From Verrucomicrobiota bacterium (GTDB taxonomy: Bacteria; Verrucomicrobiota; Verrucomicrobiia; Chthoniobacterales; Terrimicrobiaceae): DNA of 46,196 nucleotides. The notes below the pieces were generated by a model that was not told the DNA's origin, made no database searches, and worked only from the letters and a program-made list of their open reading frames with translations. Shown in pieces: positions 40,627-46,196 of this stretch. The stretch's first letter is position 1, and each line of letters opens with the position of its first letter. Where the stretch lies: the NCBI GenBank assembly GCA_009886045.1, contig VFJO01000079.1:1-46196 (forward strand). Reading direction: 5' to 3'. The position numbers and the translations under genes were made by a program.

Positions 40627-42294
40627 CTAATTTCCGAGAAGCAGTGCCTTGGCATGTTTGCGGGCGGATTCCATTTGCCCTCCAAGCATGCGCGCGATCT
40701 CTCCTACACGCTCCTCCTCACTCATAGAAACCAAGCGCGTGCGAGTACGCTCGCCTGTGGTGTCCTTCGAAACCATGAATTGCGAATCCGCAGCGGAAGC
40801 CACTTGCGGCAGGTGCGTGATACAGAAGACTTGGTGTGATGCGGAGAGTTCTTTCATCTTTGCGCCCACCTTGGATCCGACCTCCCCACCGACATTGGCA
40901 TCGATCTCGTCGAAAATCAGCACGGGCACACTATCCTGAGCAGCTAGCGAGGTTTTTAAGGCGAGCATAACGCGGGAAATCTCGCCACTGGAGGCAATCG
41001 AGCGAAGTGGGCGCTCGGGTTCGCCGGGATTCGGCGCAAAAAGGAAATCCACTTGCTCGATGCCAAGCGGAGAAGATTCCTCAAGCTCCTCGAACGCGAT
41101 TGAGAAACCGGCCTTCGCAAATCCGAGATCGGAGAGGTGTGTTTTCACTAGTTCAGCGAGTCGCGGAGCTGCTTTGCAGCGTTTCAATCGCAGCGATTTC
41201 GCTGCGGCGTCGAGGGATTTCCGAGCTTCCAAGATTTCCTCATCCAGACCCGCACCGCGCTCTTCGCGGCTTTTCAACTGCACCAGTTTGCCCGAGGCCT
41301 CAGCACCAAATTCGACAACCGCCTCGATGGTGGAGCCGTATTTGCGCTTGAGATTCTGAATCGTGTCGAGTCGAGCCTCGGTCGCTTCCAGCGACTGCGG
41401 ATTCGCATCCAACAAGGCCGCGTAGCGATCGACATCCCGGGTCAATTTTTGGAGCGCGTCAAAAATTCCTATCGCAGCGGCTGAGAGCGGTTCGGTTTGT
41501 GCATCGAGGCGCTGGAGTTCGCGCATGAGTCGGGAAACGTCTCCCCATCGAGAGATCATGGAATCCTCGGCTTCGGAGAGCAAAGCGGTGAGATCCGAGC
41601 AAATCGCGCATAGCCTGTGTGCGTTTGCCCCGGTGCGTTGACGCACGAGAAGTTCCTCCTCCTCCCCTATCTTCAAGGCCGCCTCGTCAATTTCGGCGAC
41701 TTGGTGCGAGAGAAGGTCCAACTCCCGTGCGAGAGCCTCAGCATTTTCCAAAAGGCGTTTTTTTTCTGATTGGAGATGCATCCATTCCCGCCGCCTTGCT
41801 GCATATTCGATTCGCAAAGCATCCGCTCCTGCAAAGGAATCCAAAACCAGCATCTGCTGGTCTCGGGAAAAAAGGCTCTGGTGATCGTGCGGCCCATGCA
41901 AATCCACAAGCAAATCCCCGAGCTGGCGGAGCAGTGCCAAGGTGGCGGGTGATCCATTGACAAATTGCCTGCCCGCACCCTCGATGGATACCACGCGCTT
42001 GATCAACAAGACTCCATCTTCGCAAACATCCATGCCGCCCTCTTCGATCATTGCGTGCAGGAGGGACTCGGCCGGAATCTGAAAAACGCCCTCCACCGAG
42101 CAGGCATCAGCCCCCGAACGCACGAGGGATTTATCCGCCCGTTCGCCCAAAAGAAGTTTCACCGCGCCGAGGATGATGGATTTTCCAGCGCCAGTCTCGC
42201 CGGTGATTGCGACAAAGCCCGCAGGAGGCTCCCAAAGGAGATCCTCTACGAGAGCAAGATTGCGGATGCGAAGAGATGTCAGCGTTGCGGACAT
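40627..42294 (-). CDS. recN: DNA repair protein RecN
   Basis: RecN is an SMC-like ATPase acting in double-strand break repair. The 555-residue protein has Walker A GETGAGKS at 32-39, a long coiled coil through the middle, the signature region (RSIASSGEISRVMLALKTSLA) and the Walker B FDEIDANVGG segment in the C-half. It is divergent from the MBL hydrolase gene over 47 bp. A weak sigma-70-like promoter (TTGGAA, 17 nt, CATACT) can be read in that gap. I see no obvious LexA-type site. Confidence 0.96.
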   Translation of the reverse strand: MSATLTSLRIRNLALVEDLLWEPPAGFVAITGETGAGKSIILGAVKLLLGERADKSLVRSGADACSVEGVFQIPAESLLHAMIEEGGMDVCEDGVLLIKRVVSIEGAGRQFVNGSPATLALLRQLGDLLVDLHGPHDHQSLFSRDQQMLVLDSFAGADALRIEYAARRREWMHLQSEKKRLLENAEALARELDLLSHQVAEIDEAALKIGEEEELLVRQRTGANAHRLCAICSDLTALLSEAEDSMISRWGDVSRLMRELQRLDAQTEPLSAAAIGIFDALQKLTRDVDRYAALLDANPQSLEATEARLDTIQNLKRKYGSTIEAVVEFGAEASGKLVQLKSREERGAGLDEEILEARKSLDAAAKSLRLKRCKAAPRLAELVKTHLSDLGFAKAGFSIAFEELEESSPLGIEQVDFLFAPNPGEPERPLRSIASSGEISRVMLALKTSLAAQDSVPVLIFDEIDANVGGEVGSKVGAKMKELSASHQVFCITHLPQVASAADSQFMVSKDTTGERTRTRLVSMSEEERVGEIARMLGGQMESARKHAKALLLGN

Positions 42295-42341
42295 GGCCAG
42301 AGTATGCCAGCTTGCCGTGCAAATTCCAAGCGATGCAAGAC

Positions 42342-43115
42342 ATGCAAATCACATTTTTGGGAACCGGAACCTCGCATGGGATTCCAGTCATCGGGTGCGC
42401 TTGCAAGGTTTGCAAATCCTCCGACCCTCGAGATAAGAGGCTCCGCACATCGATTCGCATTGAGACGAGTGGCTTCTCGCTCGTCGTTGATACGACGCCA
42501 GATTTCCGCGCTCAATGCCTACGGGAGGAAATTTCGAAAATTGACGCCGTGCTCTACACGCACGCTCACGTGGACCACATACTTGGCTTCGATGATCTGA
42601 GGCGCTTTTGTGAGTTGGAAAACAAGAGTATGCCGATCCATGGTTCGCCGCAGACTCTCGAGAGCCTGACTCGCGTCTTTCAATACGCCTTTGATGGGTC
42701 TGCGAGATTTTCAAATTACATCAGGCCGGACCCCTACCCGATCAGTGGTCCCTTCCAGATTGGCGGCATTGACGTTGTCCCTGTGGAATTGCCGCATGGG
42801 CGCATGACAACGAACGGCTTTGTTTTTGAAAAAAAAGGCCGCCGGCTTTTTGCGTATTATACCGACTGCGCCGAAGTCCCGCCCGCAGCCGAAGAGGCGG
42901 CGAGAGATGTCGAGGTGCTCGTGATCGATGCCTTGCGCCATAATTCCCACCAAACGCATTTTACAGTGAGCGGAGCTCTGGATGCAGCCCGCCGCATTCG
43001 CGCCCGCAAAACCTATTTCATTCATATGTGTCACGAACTCGGGCACGCTGAAACCGAGTCTGGCCTGCCGCCAGACGTTCGACTCGCTTACGATGGTCTT
43101 CGACTCTCATTTTAA
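42342..43115 (+). CDS. MBL-fold metallo-hydrolase, PhnP-like
   Basis: A 257-residue metallo-beta-lactamase-fold enzyme. It begins MQITFLGTGTSHGIPVIGC, with a GCACKVC zinc-binding segment typical of the PhnP/RomA-type subfamily (phosphodiesterases), then the metal-binding HAHVDHILG (HxHxDH), ELPHGRM, YTDCAEVP and a C-terminal HMCHELGH segment. No phn operon is nearby, so the substrate is unknown. The frame is open from 42207, but that part lies over the recN start; the family usually begins at the strand MQITFLG. ATG 42333 is an alternative. Confidence 0.88.
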   Translation: MQITFLGTGTSHGIPVIGCACKVCKSSDPRDKRLRTSIRIETSGFSLVVDTTPDFRAQCLREEISKIDAVLYTHAHVDHILGFDDLRRFCELENKSMPIHGSPQTLESLTRVFQYAFDGSARFSNYIRPDPYPISGPFQIGGIDVVPVELPHGRMTTNGFVFEKKGRRLFAYYTDCAEVPPAAEEAARDVEVLVIDALRHNSHQTHFTVSGALDAARRIRARKTYFIHMCHELGHAETESGLPPDVRLAYDGLRLSF

Positions 43116-44721
43116 ATCCGCTCTGTTTGCTTTTCTTTGGCTGATTCAATCTGCGACGTGCATTTTTGCCGCAGAGAGCCTTCCCTCCGCGACAATCGTG
43201 TTATTCAATGAAAACGATCCCGATTCGATCGAGCTTGCCCGCTACTATGCCGAGAGGCGCCAGATACCGAGCAGCCAGCTCGTTGGCCTCTCCTGCCCAG
43301 CTTCGGAGGAAATAACGCGCGCCGATTTCGATAGTACCATCGCCACCCCACTGATGAAAAAGATGCAATCCAAGGGATGGTGGAAAACCCTTCGCGTTGC
43401 TGGCGGTAAAAAGATGGTCGTAAAAAGCTCGGTCCGTTTTGTGGCGATTATGCGCGGGATTCCCCTGAAGATTGCGGCCGACCCCTCGATTGCCCCCAGC
43501 TTGGACACCCCGTACATTCCTGCCGCGATCTCTTCGCGCAACGATGCTTCCGTAGATAGTGAGATTGCCGCTCTGGGTTTGAAGAACTGGAAGCCCTCCA
43601 GCGTGGTGGAAAACCCCTACTTCGGACGTTTCACACAGATTCTGGACGACTCCGTTTTTCCGGGAATGCTTCTTCCTGCGCGATTGGACGCTCCTACAGC
43701 TCCGATGGTGAGGGCTATGATTGACGACTCTCTTATGGCCGAGAAAGAAGGGCTCTGGGGTTGGGCCTACGTTGATGGCCGGGATATCACGAGCGGAGGA
43801 CATACGGAGGGAGACAACTGGATGCGGCACTTGGTTGAAATGCTGCGCCAGCGAGGAGTGCCAACAATTTTTGATAATCTGCCTTCCACCATCGCGGAGA
43901 ATTTTCCCATTACCGATGCGGCCCTTTACTTTGGTTGGTATGCGGCTGATGCGAATGGCCCGTTCGTACGGGATGACTTTCAATTTAAAATGGGAGCCAT
44001 CGCTGTGCACCTTCACTCTTACAGCGCTAACACACTCCGCAGCACAACTAATAATTGGTGCGGTCCGCTGCTTGCACACGGAGCGGCTGCCACCCTCGGG
44101 AACGTTTATGAGCCATACCTCTCGCTGACCGCAAACTTGGATATTTTTCAAGAACGCCTCATGAGTGGACTGACGCTTGCAGAGAGTGCCTATATGTCGA
44201 TGCGGGCGCTTTCTTGGATGGGCGTGGTGATTGGTGATCCGCTTTATCGTCCCTACGCCATGTGGAATCAATTCTACGATCCAAGAAATCGTCCTCCCAA
44301 TCCTTGGAGGCGTTTCCGGAGCCTGACTCTGAGTGCAAAGGGCAACATTCTTGATGCGGGTCCTTCGATTCGCAAGGCGGCTCGTGAGACCGGAAATAGC
44401 ATGTTTCTGGAAGCCCTAGGCGCGGCACAATTTGATGTTTCAAATTCCTCGGGAGCATTGGAGTCGTTTCGGGAGGCCCTCGCATTGACCACAGACCCCA
44501 AGATTCAACGCCGTTTGGAGCTCGAAATGGCTGCGGCAAACCAACGCAACCTGCCGACTCCCGATGCCTCCCCAACACCTGCTGAGGCGATTCCCTCCAT
44601 GCCAGATTCGGCGATCCCAGCACACAGTGGCGAGGGCCAAGACTCGCCGCTCGTCAAGCCAGTTCCAAGCCTTCCGAAGATGCCAGAGGAAATCCCCAAC
44701 TTGCCATATCCTGATCTGTGA
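43093..44721 (+). CDS. TIGR03790-family protein
   Basis: A 542-residue exported protein of a family of unknown function found mainly in Verrucomicrobiota, Planctomycetota and Acidobacteriota. A signal peptide (about 1-27, CIFAAES) is followed by the family domain with VLFNENDPDSIELARYYAERRQIP, FVAIMRGIPLKI, WGWAYVDGRD, YFGWYAADANGPF and a late segment FQERLMSGLTLAESAYMSM with GDPLYRPYA. A short TPR-like helix pair and a Pro/Ser/Glu-rich tail follow. It overlaps the MBL gene by 23 bp and the next gene by GTGA, so an operon is likely. I start it at ATG 43093, where the signal begins. Confidence 0.85.
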   Translation: MVFDSHFKSALFAFLWLIQSATCIFAAESLPSATIVLFNENDPDSIELARYYAERRQIPSSQLVGLSCPASEEITRADFDSTIATPLMKKMQSKGWWKTLRVAGGKKMVVKSSVRFVAIMRGIPLKIAADPSIAPSLDTPYIPAAISSRNDASVDSEIAALGLKNWKPSSVVENPYFGRFTQILDDSVFPGMLLPARLDAPTAPMVRAMIDDSLMAEKEGLWGWAYVDGRDITSGGHTEGDNWMRHLVEMLRQRGVPTIFDNLPSTIAENFPITDAALYFGWYAADANGPFVRDDFQFKMGAIAVHLHSYSANTLRSTTNNWCGPLLAHGAAATLGNVYEPYLSLTANLDIFQERLMSGLTLAESAYMSMRALSWMGVVIGDPLYRPYAMWNQFYDPRNRPPNPWRRFRSLTLSAKGNILDAGPSIRKAARETGNSMFLEALGAAQFDVSNSSGALESFREALALTTDPKIQRRLELEMAAANQRNLPTPDASPTPAEAIPSMPDSAIPAHSGEGQDSPLVKPVPSLPKMPEEIPNLPYPDL

Positions 44722-46010
44722 AATCATCCCTCAGCTCCCGCTACGATTCTGCACGGCCGGCTGAGCTTTTGAACGAGCGAGCCGTTGTGCTAGGAGAAAT
44801 TGAAATTCAAGCGCGACTCTTTAATGGGGAGTACGGCACGAGGTGGCAGACGACGGATGGCGAGGAATTTGAAATCATCCACTTCGGCGAGTGGAATCGC
44901 GAGGCCGGCCCCGACTTCAAGGGAGCCATTGTGCGTTTCGAAAAGGCTGGGGAAAAGACGGGTGATATCGAGGTCGATCGGGATGCCCGGGACTGGGAGC
45001 GCCATGGCCACGCGCTCAACGCCGCTTTCGCGGGAGTCATTCTCCACTTGTTTGTCGAGGGCTGCAGCGAAAAAGCCTTTGCTCGCACCCTTGATCATCG
45101 CGCCATTCCGCAAGCGCTTTTGCCTGTGGATAGCCCGCGGGCTGCCTATGAGAGCCGATCGCACGAGCATGTGAGTTCCGAAGTCGGGCGACGCATGATT
45201 TGTGAAGCGGCTGAGTTCCGCCTCCAGAGCAAGCACACCGCTCATCTGCGCGCGATCTCGCTGCATGGAGCCGGGACCGCCATGTTCCATGCGATTGCCA
45301 CGGGCCTCGGTTATAAAAACAACAGCATTCCATTTCTCCTCGCCGCCCAGCGCGTTGGCTTGCGCCGCGCGCATGGACTCTCTGGGGAAGCGCTTCTTTT
45401 CGGCCTTTCTGGATTTTTAGAGCCTAGATCCTTTGATGATGCCGATGAGATCACTCGTCGCTATCTGAAGCCTCTTTGGGAGGAATGGTGGACTGTGCGT
45501 GATGCAATGGCTCGGATTGTCTTGGATGCGAAAATGTGGAAGCTCTCAGGCATTCGTCCTTCCAACCACCCTCACCGCCGCATCGGCGCACTTGCCGCAG
45601 TCGCGACCCGGTTTGAGGCTCTCCAAAAAGTGACGACTGAGAACGGGGGCAATGGTTTTCGCTCCTTCCTCGAGAGCCTCGACCATCCTTATTGGGGAAG
45701 GCACTGGAACCTTCGTGCGAGCGAACTTCCCAAGCCCATCGCACTAATTGGCAGTGACCGCATCACCGATCTTCTCATCAACGCCTTCTTGCCCTCGCAA
45801 CCGCTCAATATAGCCCGCTCCGAATTGCAGCGTCTTCGTGGCCCCTACCCCAGCGGCCGTCTTCTTCGGGCCAGCAAATGGCTGGTGGGTTGCATTGAGC
45901 CCAGTCTCATGCTTACGGCCAAAGATCAACAAGGGCTCTTGCAACTTTTCTCGGACTTTGCTTCCCAAAGCGCTGCCGAAGCTGCCCAACAAATCCTGTC
46001 ACCAAGATAG
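44718..46010 (+). CDS. DUF2851-family protein
   Basis: A 430-residue protein resembling the DUF2851 family, known mainly from Bacteroidota and Verrucomicrobiota, function unknown. Conserved parts are FGEWNREAGPDFKGAIVRF (about 55-73) and GDIEVDRDARDWERHGH (about 82-98) with VILHLFVE. The histidine usual in the GDVEIH motif is Asp here, a possible loss of an active residue. It starts with GTG overlapping the TGA of the TIGR03790 gene. It ends at 46010, followed by about 140 bp of A/T-rich non-coding sequence. Confidence 0.85.
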   Translation: MKSSLSSRYDSARPAELLNERAVVLGEIEIQARLFNGEYGTRWQTTDGEEFEIIHFGEWNREAGPDFKGAIVRFEKAGEKTGDIEVDRDARDWERHGHALNAAFAGVILHLFVEGCSEKAFARTLDHRAIPQALLPVDSPRAAYESRSHEHVSSEVGRRMICEAAEFRLQSKHTAHLRAISLHGAGTAMFHAIATGLGYKNNSIPFLLAAQRVGLRRAHGLSGEALLFGLSGFLEPRSFDDADEITRRYLKPLWEEWWTVRDAMARIVLDAKMWKLSGIRPSNHPHRRIGALAAVATRFEALQKVTTENGGNGFRSFLESLDHPYWGRHWNLRASELPKPIALIGSDRITDLLINAFLPSQPLNIARSELQRLRGPYPSGRLLRASKWLVGCIEPSLMLTAKDQQGLLQLFSDFASQSAAEAAQQILSPR

Positions 46011-46151
46011 TTTATATGGAGGGCAAAAGTGTCTTGATTATTACTTGTCAATTGATATTGTTAAAAGTAGGTTGTCTGACTTTAGTAGGTTTAAGAGCCT
46101 GCACTCTGTCCTCTTAAATCAGCTGATTGTTTGTCATCAAGGCTAATTCTT

Positions 46152-46196
46152 ATGTTCCACAAAGTTCCCCATCTACTCTGTATCGATGACAGCAAA
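46152..46196 (+). CDS. Start of a probable response regulator (partial)
   Basis: The last 15 codons, from ATG 46152, encode MFHKVPHLLCIDDSK, the beginning of a receiver domain (hydrophobic strand followed by two acidic residues). Nothing further is visible as the window ends. The upstream 46011-46151 is A/T-rich and holds no clear ribosome-binding site or terminator. Confidence 0.5.
   Translation, partial: MFHKVPHLLCIDDSK

Noticed and set aside
42295-42345. Sigma-54-like element before recN
   Set aside because: GG-N10-GC spacing occurs but without TGGCAC or TTGCW similarity; expected by chance.
43201-44271. 356-codon minus-strand frame opposite the TIGR03790 gene
   Set aside because: Antisense shadow; composition rich in His, Arg and Gly with no recognisable family.
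1-46196. Mobile elements, phage genes, CRISPR arrays, tRNA or rRNA genes
   Set aside because: No transposase, integrase, terminal inverted repeats, regularly spaced repeats or RNA-gene-like sequences were seen; the few non-coding gaps are accounted for above.

Overview
This window looks like chromosomal DNA of a Gram-negative member of the Verrucomicrobiota. The pointers are a Kdo transferase (waaA), lipobox proteins, a TIGR03790-family protein coupled to a DUF2851-type protein, and many A-rich, Shine-Dalgarno-poor start regions. This placement is inferred from gene content; there is no rRNA or other phylogenetic marker to confirm it. I see no insertion sequences, phage genes, tRNAs, rRNAs or CRISPR arrays.

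Left part (1-12731). Housekeeping genes run rightward: the tail of an unknown gene, rsmD, waaA, nuoE and nuoF. A leftward pair follows (mnmA, cutA), then rightward ppk1. Next comes a small rightward operon with an FmdB-type zinc ribbon protein, a membrane-anchored zinc ribbon protein, an exported protein whose frame is broken at a run of nine G, and a short unknown gene.

Centre (10563-33985). A flagellar gene cluster lies entirely on the minus strand. One transcription unit of 21 genes reads flgB-flgC-fliE-fliF-fliG-fliH-fliI-fliJ-motE-fliK-flgD-flgE-fliL-fliM-fliN-fliO-fliP-fliQ-fliR-flhB-flhA, which is the rod base, switch, motor ring, hook cap and hook, and the whole type III export gate. 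A second unit reads small membrane protein-fliA-motA-motB-small Cys protein-722-residue exported protein, which is sigma-28, the stator and three unknown proteins. Genes for the distal rod, P and L rings, filament and chemotaxis are not in the window.

Right part (33476-46196). A small unknown gene sits just upstream of flgB. A lipoprotein/TPR pair reads left, and a CsgG-like lipoprotein/kinase-like protein/response regulator operon reads right. Then come a hybrid kinase-like protein and recN (leftward), and a rightward operon of a PhnP-like MBL hydrolase, the TIGR03790 protein and the DUF2851 protein. The window ends in the first codons of a probable response regulator.

The most interesting signal is regulatory. 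Four elements with sigma-54 (-24/-12) architecture, all GG-N10-GC with TGGCAC-like and TGCT halves, lie immediately upstream of four separate transcription units: flgB, the small gene before it, the fliA/motAB unit, and the lipoprotein/kinase/regulator operon. They fall into two pairs whose similarity continues past the -12 box. Three place the predicted transcription start only 2-4 nt before the ATG. This ties the unknown genes and the signalling operon to the flagellar regulon. All three signalling proteins next to the cluster appear to have lost key catalytic residues while keeping their folds and receiver or H-box sites. Together they form a candidate undescribed flagellar control module.
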